A DNA stretch of 5,591 bases from Prevotellaceae bacterium (GTDB taxonomy: Bacteria > Bacteroidota > Bacteroidia > Bacteroidales > Bacteroidaceae), in assembly GCA_030523505.1 (NCBI GenBank), contig JAUNIK010000155.1, positions 1,008 to 6,598 of the forward strand. Direction: 5' to 3'. Numbering within the stretch: position 1 is the first letter of the stretch; each line of letters opens with the position of its first letter. The notes under the pieces were generated by a model. The model saw only the letters and a list, made by a program, of their open reading frames with translations, searched no databases and was not told the origin of the DNA. This document shows, piece by piece, positions 1 to 5,591 of this stretch. The translations under genes were made by a program, and so were the position numbers.

Positions 1-14
1 TTTTCGTATAATTT

Positions 15-3000
15 TTAGTTTTCTTTTTCGTTTTCGTATTCGTCCTTTATTCCCGTTGTCATCTTGACGAAGCTATTGCTTGCGCCTTCTACCGGCTCAT
101 CTATTCCCGAATACACCACATCCACATTAACAGTGTGCTTACCCTCAGCCATGCCTGTTGCATCTATGCTATAGGCTGTAGTACCTATTGTCTCGCTGTT
201 CTTCTTCTCACCATCCACACGCACATCATATCCCGCGATAGGCAGTGGACTCTCTTCCTCACCTTCTGATATCATTCCAATCATCCAGTTACCGAATATT
301 CCGCTCTCTGTCAGCGATGAGAAATACATACCGTTTGTCGATACAAGATCCGAAATTCCCACGAATGGCGAGTCAATATCGATAGCGAGCGGTGGTGTGT
401 TTGGAGCTGCATTGGCACAGTCCACCACGAGCGAATATTCCAATCCCGGAAGGATTGTTATCGGTTCCTCGAGTTCCACCTCATTCCATTCGTTCAGTTT
501 GTATTCACCAGCCTCTTCGTAGGCGATGATATCATTGTTCAACACGAGCATGAATGTGAAGTCTGCCTTGCTGGTAGGGTAGAAGCGGAACTTCTTTATC
601 TGACTGCCCACGAATGGCTTCAGCACTGATGCCCCGAACGATGCCATTGCCTGAAGTGCCCAGTCTTCTTCCTCGTTGCCTACCACTCTCTGGTCGCCTG
701 CCTCTTCATTGCAGTATCCAAGGAACTGACGGTCGTTGTCCACTGGTGCCTCCCATGTGAAGTCAATACTCTTCAGGTCCTCGCTGTTCTCTGCATTCAC
801 TGTGTTCACAGCGTATGCGTTCTTGTCGATGGCGATCTCTACCGATGCTGTCTGCATAGCGCCCTTCTCACCATTGGCATACACCACCTCCACACCGAGG
901 TCGTGATGTCCCAACGCAAGGTTCTCCACCTTCGCCCGCTCAGTGTTACTTGTTCCCACCAAACTACCATCAGCATATATATTATAGCATGCTATATCAT
1001 CGCCATCGCTTCCGCTTCCGCTCCCGCCATCGCTATCGCTATCGCTTACTCCCCCTTCGGGGGTTGGGGGGCTTATAATCATCGCAATCGCCCATGCTGT
1101 CTCGTTGGTCACAGCATTATCCTGCGAGTAATCATAGAACGAGAAGAACTTCTGGTCGTTGGCAGTCACATTGCGTACAAGGTCACTTCTCCCCGGAACA
1201 CACTTCCCATAAACCATACCGATCACATTGTTCGAAGCTGTCAGATCACTCACATTAGCAGTTATTCCCACAGCAATGTTCTTATCGCCAGTTATCGTCA
1301 CTGGGGTGTCGAATGTCACTGTATTCAATTCGCCCAACACAAGGTCCTGTGTTATTCTCTGCTCTTTCAGAACGGTGAGGTTCATGTCATCATCCATCTC
1401 ATAGACAGTTGCCTTCCATCCCATCTGTGTTGACATCGGGAAGAATGTCACACCTGTGATGCTGCCACCCTGATAGAAGCCCATATCCTCCTTGTCGAAG
1501 CATACTGCCAACTCAAACGACTGGTTGTCGGCACCAAAACCAATGATATCATCCTCGGTGTCGTAATAACTCTTCTTCACCTTGTTTGTCAGTGGCTTGT
1601 TCCATATCATCGAAGCATTGTTGAAACCCATCTGTCGTGCCATAACAGCATACACCGGTTCCCATTTCTTCTCGCTCACTGTTGCCGAAGCCATGTCGCA
1701 TGCCTCCGACTCAGTGCCGTCGTTGTAGATGGCTGTGATGGTATAGTCATAACTGCCGAGTGTCACATTGGTGTCGAAGTAGAGTAGGGTAGTGCTACCT
1801 ACCTCTTCCACCTTCTCACCATTGCGATAGATAGCATATCTGCTCACATTCTCAGCATTTGTCAGTGGCTTTCTCCATGCCAGACGCACCACCTTTCCAC
1901 CGTCCATCTGCTGTGCCTTCAGTCCGCAAGGGGCACGATGTGTTATCTCCTGATCAAGCAGAAGCACACACGACTGATAGTACCCCTCTGGCTCATAGAA
2001 GAGGAATCCCATAGCCTTCGAGTCGGCTGAGATACCCATGCTCCTGGTCACGAACGGAATATATCCCGACATCACATCATTATATACATACGGATCGTTG
2101 TAGAAGTCATAGATACCGTTATCGCGGAGATAGTCCACGGCCCAATATCCCACACCGTCCTTGTATATCGTTGCAAGGTTGTCAATGCCTTCTGCATCTT
2201 GCTCATATCCCAGGATTGTACCGTCATCGCCTATCGATGTCAGTCCGTGGTTGGCAGGATTGTCTGATATGGTGCGTAGGTTCGACACCTCTCTTGTCGC
2301 CATGTCATAGACGGCTCTCACCAGTGGTTCCGACTCTGGGTTCAGGTCTGTCCAACCGCCCCATATCAGCAGTTTCTCTCCGTTTGGCGAGAACATCTGT
2401 GCTGTGCACCATGGTGAACCGTAGTTGCTCAGCACCTCGGCTTCCGAACTGCCGTCACGCCAGATGCAGGCATAGCGTGTGCCGTAGCTGTCGCCATGCA
2501 CATACTTCCATCCTGCTATGTGCTTACCGTCAGATGAGATGCAGTATGGCACACCTTCCGTACCGTCCCAGAGGTCTTTCTCCACCTGTCCGTCTTTCCA
2601 TATTATCGGGTGCATGCTACCGTTGATGAACGATGCTCCGCCCATCCAGTGTCCGTCAGGCGAGATACCTCCCGAGATACCGCCACCCATGCTCATGCCG
2701 AATTCACTTCCCCCTACAAACTCTCCGTTTATAGGCAGTGTATGCCATCGGGTGTCGTAGTAGCCCGGGGCATCTATTGCCGCACCGTTGGGTGCAAGGT
2801 CGTGCGAGGCATACTGACCAGTCACAACACCATCGTTTGAGATGCCGGAAGGTGCCGAACTCTCGATACTCGAGAGCAGGTTTATCTCACCTGATTCCAG
2901 GTTCCATCTGAAGGCGTAGGTGCTATACATGAGGTCGAAGTATATACCTGTCGCCCATTTGCCGTTGGCCGATATATACATCACCTGATACTCCCTTGGA

Positions 3001-3083
3001 GTTCTCAACACCAGTGTTCCTTTCTCCGCCATCATGCTCATCGCTGTTCCCACCAGGCAGAGTGCTAATAATAGTCGTTTCAT
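15..3083 (-). CDS. Secreted multidomain protein: seven-repeat propeller-like N-terminus, then Fn3-like modules with duplicated inserted domain
   Basis: Complete 1022-residue gene, product not recognised by name. Residues 1-19 are a type I signal peptide (MKR, hydrophobic core, cleavage after AMSMMA). Residues about 30-380 carry seven 'ISxDGxxxxG'-like repeats (near 36, 80, 139, 181, 230, 283, 350), resembling HAF-type repeats and fitting a seven-bladed beta-propeller. Residues 382-470 look like an Fn3 domain. The next two Fn3-like units are split: first strands at 474-500 and 760-783, inserted beta-rich domains at about 501-670 and 784-939, and remaining strands at 697-752 and 949-1008. The inserts are paralogous; both end in 'SDLV...W.I.MI(I)S'. 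A translated palindromic element and Ser-Asp tract fill residues 671-696. The protein ends TGIKDEYENEKEN, lacking the sorting-like tail seen in its neighbour. The ATG at 3081-3083 is supported by the signal peptide directly after it. Probably exported to the surface; no catalytic motif seen. Function is unknown, adhesion being only inferred. Confidence 0.94.
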   Translation of the reverse strand: MKRLLLALCLVGTAMSMMAEKGTLVLRTPREYQVMYISANGKWATGIYFDLMYSTYAFRWNLESGEINLLSSIESSAPSGISNDGVVTGQYASHDLAPNGAAIDAPGYYDTRWHTLPINGEFVGGSEFGMSMGGGISGGISPDGHWMGGASFINGSMHPIIWKDGQVEKDLWDGTEGVPYCISSDGKHIAGWKYVHGDSYGTRYACIWRDGSSEAEVLSNYGSPWCTAQMFSPNGEKLLIWGGWTDLNPESEPLVRAVYDMATREVSNLRTISDNPANHGLTSIGDDGTILGYEQDAEGIDNLATIYKDGVGYWAVDYLRDNGIYDFYNDPYVYNDVMSGYIPFVTRSMGISADSKAMGFLFYEPEGYYQSCVLLLDQEITHRAPCGLKAQQMDGGKVVRLAWRKPLTNAENVSRYAIYRNGEKVEEVGSTTLLYFDTNVTLGSYDYTITAIYNDGTESEACDMASATVSEKKWEPVYAVMARQMGFNNASMIWNKPLTNKVKKSYYDTEDDIIGFGADNQSFELAVCFDKEDMGFYQGGSITGVTFFPMSTQMGWKATVYEMDDDMNLTVLKEQRITQDLVLGELNTVTFDTPVTITGDKNIAVGITANVSDLTASNNVIGMVYGKCVPGRSDLVRNVTANDQKFFSFYDYSQDNAVTNETAWAIAMIISPPTPEGGVSDSDSDGGSGSGSDGDDIACYNIYADGSLVGTSNTERAKVENLALGHHDLGVEVVYANGEKGAMQTASVEIAIDKNAYAVNTVNAENSEDLKSIDFTWEAPVDNDRQFLGYCNEEAGDQRVVGNEEEDWALQAMASFGASVLKPFVGSQIKKFRFYPTSKADFTFMLVLNNDIIAYEEAGEYKLNEWNEVELEEPITILPGLEYSLVVDCANAAPNTPPLAIDIDSPFVGISDLVSTNGMYFSSLTESGIFGNWMIGMISEGEEESPLPIAGYDVRVDGEKKNSETIGTTAYSIDATGMAEGKHTVNVDVVYSGIDEPVEGASNSFVKMTTGIKDEYENEKEN
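18..41 (-). repeat. GAAAAC-like hexamer tract ending the downstream gene
   Basis: Four successive hexamers, GAATAC, GAAAAC, GAAAAA and GAAAAC, encode EYENEKEN and are directly followed by the stop in TAAAAA, which looks like a fifth unit with G changed to T. The pattern seems to continue as TTATAC GAAAA to the window edge. The tract occupies the position after 'TGI' where Bacteroidales secreted proteins usually carry the linker to the sorting-like tail. Confidence 0.6.
983..996. repeat. 14-bp perfect palindrome at the edge of the inserted tract
   Basis: The sequence TATAGCATGCTATA is its own reverse complement. It touches the last base of the Ser-Asp tract and encodes IACYN, the first residues of the resumed Fn3-like domain. 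The corresponding point of the second Fn3 unit reads IAGYD, so the palindrome falls in conserved protein sequence and may be coincidental. Confidence 0.5.
996..1046 (-). repeat. Ser-Asp/Ser-Gly microsatellite adjacent to palindromic element
   Basis: Seventeen codons alternate AGC with GAT, GGC, GGG or GGA and encode SDSDSDGGSGSGSDGDD (residues 680-696). The core unit is the hexamer AGCGAT, drifting to AGCGGA. Hexamer steps preserve the reading frame, so unit number can change without breaking the gene. The tract directly follows the SPPTPEGG element and extends an interdomain linker. The acidic Ser-Asp composition resembles linkers of surface proteins and might bind calcium, but no defined calcium motif is seen. 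Confidence 0.82.
1049..1073 (-). repeat. In-frame palindromic element, copy 1
   Basis: A 25-bp stretch identical to 4168-4192. On the coding strand it reads AGC, a C6 run, AA, a C5 run, GAA, a G5 run, AG. The CCCCC-GAA-GGGGG part forms a hairpin. It is translated as SPPTPEGG plus the start of the next codon. No frame on either strand contains a stop, so it can sit inside a gene in any register. It lies exactly where the first inserted domain of the host protein returns to its Fn3-like domain. It resembles REP-like G/C palindromes frequent in Bacteroidales. Confidence 0.8.
3027..3083 (-). other. Signal peptide coding segment
   Basis: The first 19 codons encode a Lys-Arg start, a Leu/Ala/Val-rich core and an A-x-S-M-M-A end typical of signal peptidase I cleavage. 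A cysteine at residue 9 lies too early and lacks Ala/Gly/Ser before it, so a lipoprotein signal is unlikely. This segment fixes the start codon and shows that the product leaves the cytoplasm. Confidence 0.85.
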
Positions 3084-3106
3084 TTATCTTGTTTTATATT
3101 TTTTTC
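3084..3106 (-). promoter_or_regulatory. A-rich translation initiation leader
   Basis: The 23 bases before the ATG are almost only A and T on the coding strand (AAAAAAATATAAAACAAGATAA). No Shine-Dalgarno sequence occurs at normal spacing; GAGAAG-type purines lie too far upstream. Bacteroidetes commonly start translation from A-rich leaders without Shine-Dalgarno pairing, which fits. I found no TAnnTTTG promoter box on this strand in the gap, so the gene is probably read from upstream. Confidence 0.5.
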
Positions 3107-3126
3107 TTCTCTTCTCTTCTGTTCTG
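3107..3126 (-). repeat. Pentamer tandem repeat in the mRNA leader
   Basis: Four tandem pentamers, read on the coding strand as CAGAA, CAGAA, GAGAA, GAGAA, end 23 bases before the start codon. The purine-rich repeat lies within the leader of the downstream gene, where changes in copy number would alter leader length or structure. Confidence 0.6.
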
Positions 3127-3170
3127 TTATCTTATATGTCGTCCATTTGCTCGTTCTTCCGAGCCCGCGC

Positions 3171-3210
3171 CGTCGTGCCTCCTCGTGCGTCCGCGTGCTT
3201 CCTCTTGTAT
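3171..3210 (-). repeat. Degenerate 10-bp tandem repeat between the genes
   Basis: On the plus strand the ten-base blocks CGTCGTGCCT, CCTCGTGCGT and CCGCGTGCTT (adjacent pairs agree at 8 of 10 positions) are followed by a weaker fourth, CCTCTTGTAT. The CGTGC core recurs exactly every 10 bp. The block joins the intergenic palindrome to the A/T-rich leader. Role unknown. Confidence 0.5.
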
Positions 3211-3211
3211 C

Positions 3212-3260
3212 CACCCCCGGATGGGTTCCCCCTCCCTAATGGGGAGGGGGCTAGGGGGTG
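3212..3260 (-). repeat. Intergenic G/C-rich nested palindrome overlapping the gene end
   Basis: An inner perfect 9-bp stem (CCCCCTCCC at 3228-3236 with GGGAGGGGG at 3242-3250, 5-base loop) is enclosed by an outer 7-bp stem (CACCCCC at 3212-3218 with GGGGGTG at 3254-3260). It is related to the two in-gene elements through the AGCCCCC...GGGGGA frame, but is longer and contains two TAG triplets in the reading frame of the upstream gene. No U-run follows it in the transcript, so it is not a classical intrinsic terminator, although it could stabilise the mRNA 3' end or attenuate read-through. Confidence 0.75.
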
Positions 3261-5591
3261 AGGCTCTTTCTTCCTTTTATAATTACAATCCCCTTGTATC
3301 CTCTCTGTACCTTCTGTCCCGCAAGGTTATAAATGCCATCGCTATCGCCATCGCTATCGCTAATCTCTCTTATCCTTGTCGCCTGATCAAAGTCCACCGT
3401 CAGTGGCTCTGCTATAGAGTATGCTCTGTTGTAGTTCATATAGTTGTCGAGTGTTGCGTACTGCACTAAGTACTCGCACACCTTGCCTGCTCCTTGGTAT
3501 TCATCCTTGAACAGCCACTCAACGAAATCCCCAAATTCTGTCACCACAACATGCTCCTCATCGAACAGTCCGATGCCCTGTGCTATCATCTCTCCATCGC
3601 GATAGATGTTGAATGCCGATACTCCCGCCATTGTCTCCTCTGATGGCTTCACACTGATGGTAAGTCCTTCGAGTGTGTTCGCCTTCACCTCTGCTGTTGG
3701 CGCATAGATGCTCTTTGCTGGCATCATATATCGCTTCACTGTTGCCACCTCGGTCCATCGTGCGTTGAGCGAGTTGTACTCGCTGTACACACCATTCACT
3801 ATATTCTCATCATTCGGATCGTTGGCATATTTCGTCTGCGAGAGAGTCTTCGTGTTGCCCAGCGCACCACTGCTCTTGTATTTCGTCTGCTTCACAATCT
3901 CTGTATCGAGACGTCCCTCACCGTCGTAAGTAAACGAAACCGTATATTTATACTTCGCATCCTCCTCTTCGGCATCGTATGAATATTCCGCCAGTCGTCC
4001 GTTCTCATCGTATGTGCACGCACGCACCGGTACATTATCTTCACTTGTCACAGTTATCGTCTCCGGCTTCTCCTCCGAAGAGTACTCCCATCTCGCGTAG
4101 CTCTCCAGCACCAGCCCGCTTCCGCTCTCGTCATGTCCATATCTCAAGGGCGTGTTACGCCCGCTCCCTCCCCCTTCGGGGGTTGGGGGGCTGTATGTGC
4201 TCGAGCGCACCACCTTATCCCCCTTATCCACAAACCACTTCCTCACCTCGGTCCTTGTTCCGTCTATCCATGTGCGCTCTTCCTCCACGCAGATGCGTGT
4301 GTCGCTCACCACCGGCATGTAGTCCTTTGGGTTGAGTGTCACATACTCCGAGTTCGCCTTGCCGTAAGGATATACCGCCTGCACCATCAGTGTCACAGCC
4401 TCTCTGAGTCCCTTGAGTTTCCATGTCAGTGTCATGCCCTTCGCTGGGTCCTCACTGTTGTCGGCAATGCTATATCCCTTTATTATCACGTTATATTTTT
4501 GTATGCCGTAAGCCTCTGCATCCTCTGCCGCATCCCATGCCACGGTGAGGTTGTAATCTCCGTATTTATCCTTCTCTGCCACCACACCACGGATATTCCC
4601 TGGTGCAGGCAACCATTTGTTCAGATCCACCCCAACGGCATTCGATATGTTCCAGTCGGTGGTGGTGTCTGTTGTAGGGTTCTCATCGTTAGCCTGCACA
4701 TACTGCACTACCATCTCATGATGACCGTTCTTGTATGCTCCCGATGTCCATGTCACTGTCTTCCCGTCAGCCGACAGCATACCCTTTGCTCTTGCCTGTG
4801 CCACGGTCACTATATCCACCACAACACCATTATCCAATATCTTCAGTGCCGCACGGTCGCCATCTTCCATTGCCTGCTCTGGCAGTGTTGTCACCACAGT
4901 GATGATGTTCGTCTCGTTGTCATGGGTTACAGCAATCTCAGGTGCATATCGTGCGTGATCATATCGTGTATATTCGCTTATGAGGTATGTAGGGTCGTCA
5001 TACCATTTCCCATCGGTGTAATAGTTCTGCGAGTGCTGTTCTATGCGCTCCACACCAGGTGCAGTGCCAGTCTGTTTGATGTATTGTGTGCGTCGGTAGC
5101 TCTCCTCCACACCACCATCGTTCACATATTTCTTCTCATAGAGCGTCAGGAATCCGTCATCATCGTAGGTCCAGTAGTATGAGTTCCCCACGAGTTTCAT
5201 ACGATGCCAGTTGTTGTAGTGCTTCTCGCTGATTTTCCTTCCAGCCTCGTCGTAGGCAATCTCTCCCACATAGATATACGAATCCCATCTACCGGTGTTG
5301 TCGATCTTTGTCGGTTTGTTGGTGAATCCCGGCAGGAAGTCCGAGTATTCCGTCACCTCCGATTCAGCCCATTCGCCGGTGAAGTGTGTGTAGTTATATC
5401 GAGTCTTCTTGATGCAGTTGTCCTGCTCGTCGTAGGTATATTCTATCCTCTGGTAGTACTGTGTCTCCTCTGCTATGAGGTTTCCGCGGCTGTCATATTC
5501 ATAGCGGGTAGTATCCTCGGCAGCATGGAATCCCATATCCTCACCGTCGAAGATGCCATACTGCTGTGAACTCGACTCCACCTTCTGTCCC
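3251..5591 (-). CDS. Secreted YD/RHS-like repeat protein with Ig/Fn3-like domains and sorting-like C-terminus (5' end outside window)
   Basis: The frame is open to the window edge (last codons read GQK before the GTG at 5579-5581), so the true start and any signal peptide lie outside; that GTG is probably internal. Counting from it, YD motifs occur at residues 27-36 (YEYDSRGNLI), 48-57, 110-115 and 137-145, an Ig-like domain at about 214-298, an Fn3-like domain at 325-418, more YD motifs at 524-530 and 551-558, and another Fn3-like domain at about 622-730. The end reads TRIREI, then SDSDGDSDG, then IYNLAGQKV and KGIVIIKGRK, resembling type IX secretion C-terminal sorting signals of Bacteroidetes. 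A translated palindromic element (SPPTPEGG at 464-471) falls near the start of the second YD block. The TAG stop lies in a further palindromic element, giving the tail SLTP. YD repeats in RHS proteins form beta shells or bind carbohydrate; no RHS core or toxin domain is visible, so an effector role is unsupported. Probably a surface protein cotranscribed with the downstream gene. Confidence 0.93.
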   Translation of the reverse strand, partial: GQKVESSSQQYGIFDGEDMGFHAAEDTTRYEYDSRGNLIAEETQYYQRIEYTYDEQDNCIKKTRYNYTHFTGEWAESEVTEYSDFLPGFTNKPTKIDNTGRWDSYIYVGEIAYDEAGRKISEKHYNNWHRMKLVGNSYYWTYDDDGFLTLYEKKYVNDGGVEESYRRTQYIKQTGTAPGVERIEQHSQNYYTDGKWYDDPTYLISEYTRYDHARYAPEIAVTHDNETNIITVVTTLPEQAMEDGDRAALKILDNGVVVDIVTVAQARAKGMLSADGKTVTWTSGAYKNGHHEMVVQYVQANDENPTTDTTTDWNISNAVGVDLNKWLPAPGNIRGVVAEKDKYGDYNLTVAWDAAEDAEAYGIQKYNVIIKGYSIADNSEDPAKGMTLTWKLKGLREAVTLMVQAVYPYGKANSEYVTLNPKDYMPVVSDTRICVEEERTWIDGTRTEVRKWFVDKGDKVVRSSTYSPPTPEGGGSGRNTPLRYGHDESGSGLVLESYARWEYSSEEKPETITVTSEDNVPVRACTYDENGRLAEYSYDAEEEDAKYKYTVSFTYDGEGRLDTEIVKQTKYKSSGALGNTKTLSQTKYANDPNDENIVNGVYSEYNSLNARWTEVATVKRYMMPAKSIYAPTAEVKANTLEGLTISVKPSEETMAGVSAFNIYRDGEMIAQGIGLFDEEHVVVTEFGDFVEWLFKDEYQGAGKVCEYLVQYATLDNYMNYNRAYSIAEPLTVDFDQATRIREISDSDGDSDGIYNLAGQKVQRGYKGIVIIKGRKSLTP
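3266..3379 (-). other. C-terminal sorting-like domain of the YD protein, carrying a Ser-Asp insertion
   Basis: Residues 735-772 read TRIREI, a nine-residue Ser/Asp/Gly tract, IYNLAGQKV, QRGY and KGIVIIKGRK. The pattern of a 'YNLxGQxV' strand followed by 'KGIxIIxGxK' at the extreme C-terminus is a common tail of secreted Bacteroidales proteins and resembles the type IX secretion sorting domain, which directs surface attachment or release. The tail is shorter than classical Porphyromonas CTDs, so its actual use by a type IX system is inferred. Confidence 0.6.
3335..3361 (-). repeat. Ser-Asp microsatellite at the hinge of the sorting-like domain
   Basis: Nine codons, AGC GAT AGC GAT GGC then GAT AGC GAT GGC, encode SDSDGDSDG. 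The AGCGAT unit is the one in the tract at 996-1046 of the other gene. The tract lies between TRIREI and IYNLAGQKV, so it lengthens the linker in front of the C-terminal signal without changing frame. Confidence 0.8.
4148..4162 (-). repeat. Small inverted repeat beside element copy 2
   Basis: GGGCGT and ACGCCC form a perfect 6-bp stem around a 3-base loop, six bases from the end of the 25-bp element. It encodes part of GRNTPL, low-complexity residues unlike the surrounding YD repeats. It may be the second arm of a larger composite mobile element. Confidence 0.5.
4168..4192 (-). repeat. In-frame palindromic element, copy 2
   Basis: Identical over 25 bp to 1049-1073 and read in the same orientation and frame, again giving SPPTPEGG. 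It interrupts the host protein between residues TY (462-463) and a Gly/Ser-rich stretch. Coding sequence after it reads GGSGRNTPLRYGHDESGSG before normal-looking YD-type sequence resumes, so the inserted segment may be longer than the 25 bp. Confidence 0.8.

Noticed and set aside
996..1073. Frameshift or pseudogene caused by the insertion
   Set aside because: The frame stays open through the insert, and Fn3-like sequence continues correctly on the far side, so the gene appears intact.
903..1433. Plus-strand 176-codon open frame containing an Ala-Ile-Ala repeat
   Set aside because: The repeat is merely the reverse complement of the Ser-Asp microsatellite, and the remainder is antisense to conserved protein sequence.
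2860..2876. Inverted repeat CTCTCG/CGAGAG around a 5-base loop
   Set aside because: A 6-bp stem inside ordinary coding sequence with no sequence relation to the other elements is expected by chance.
3149..3164. GCTCG/CGAGC hairpin in the gap as a regulator
   Set aside because: It has only a 5-bp stem with a 6-base loop and no associated U-run or known motif.
3228..3250. Strong hairpin as a classical intrinsic terminator
   Set aside because: The transcript after the stem is G/C-rich with no run of U residues. Similar sequence is also found inside coding regions, so a repeat element explains it better.
2996..3469. Plus-strand open frames over the gap, including one ending in LPNGEGARG
   Set aside because: That peptide is the antisense translation of the G/C palindrome, and the rest covers the signal peptide and leader of the minus-strand gene. 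There is no leader or domain to support a gene.
4133..5182. A 349-codon open frame on the plus strand opposite the YD gene
   Set aside because: It is antisense to a well-supported secreted protein, has a Cys/His/Val/Ile composition unlike a real domain, includes the palindrome antisense peptide SPFGGWGA, and shows no recognisable motif. It is a shadow frame.
5580..5591. A 12-bp match with 3309-3320, both reading GQKV in frame
   Set aside because: It is short, lies at the window edge and shares no flanking similarity (GQKVES against GQKVQR), so a second tail domain cannot be claimed.

Overview
The window looks like accessory chromosome of a Bacteroidales bacterium, most probably a Prevotella-like member. 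This rests on protein style: secreted beta-rich proteins with Fn3-like modules, a C-terminal 'TGI / IYNLAGQKV...KGIVIIKGRK' signature related to type IX secretion sorting domains, an A-rich translation leader, and the G/C-rich palindromic repeats common between and inside genes of that group. No ribosomal, tRNA or other marker gene is present, so the assignment is by style only.

Layout: both real genes lie on the minus strand and fill nearly the whole window. The upstream gene (3251-5591, 5' end outside the window) encodes a large secreted protein with two blocks of YD/RHS-like repeats, an Ig-like and an Fn3-like domain between them, a second Fn3-like domain and a short sorting-like C-terminus. 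After a 167-bp gap comes the second gene (15-3083, complete), with a signal peptide, a probable seven-bladed propeller built of 'ISxDGxxxxG' repeats, then an Fn3 domain and two further Fn3-like domains, each interrupted by a copy of the same inserted beta-rich domain. Same strand and modest gap suggest cotranscription, with both products at the cell surface. No enzyme active site is recognisable in either, so adhesion or scaffolding is only an inference.

The striking part is the repeat content. An identical 25-bp G/C palindromic element lies in frame in both genes and is translated as SPPTPEGG. A related, larger palindrome sits between the genes and supplies the stop codon of the upstream gene. 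Ser-Asp/Ser-Gly microsatellites built on AGCGAT occur beside the element in the downstream gene and at the hinge before the sorting-like tail in the upstream gene. A different hexamer tract (GAAAAC-like) ends the downstream gene just where the sorting-like tail would be expected. The gap also holds a 10-bp tandem repeat and a pentamer repeat in the mRNA leader. Together these suggest recurrent repeat insertion and expansion at domain junctions of surface proteins, comparable in concept to the Rickettsia palindromic elements that insert in frame in genes.

The plus strand carries several long antisense open frames, which I regard as shadows. I saw no RNA genes, CRISPR array, insertion sequence or transposase.
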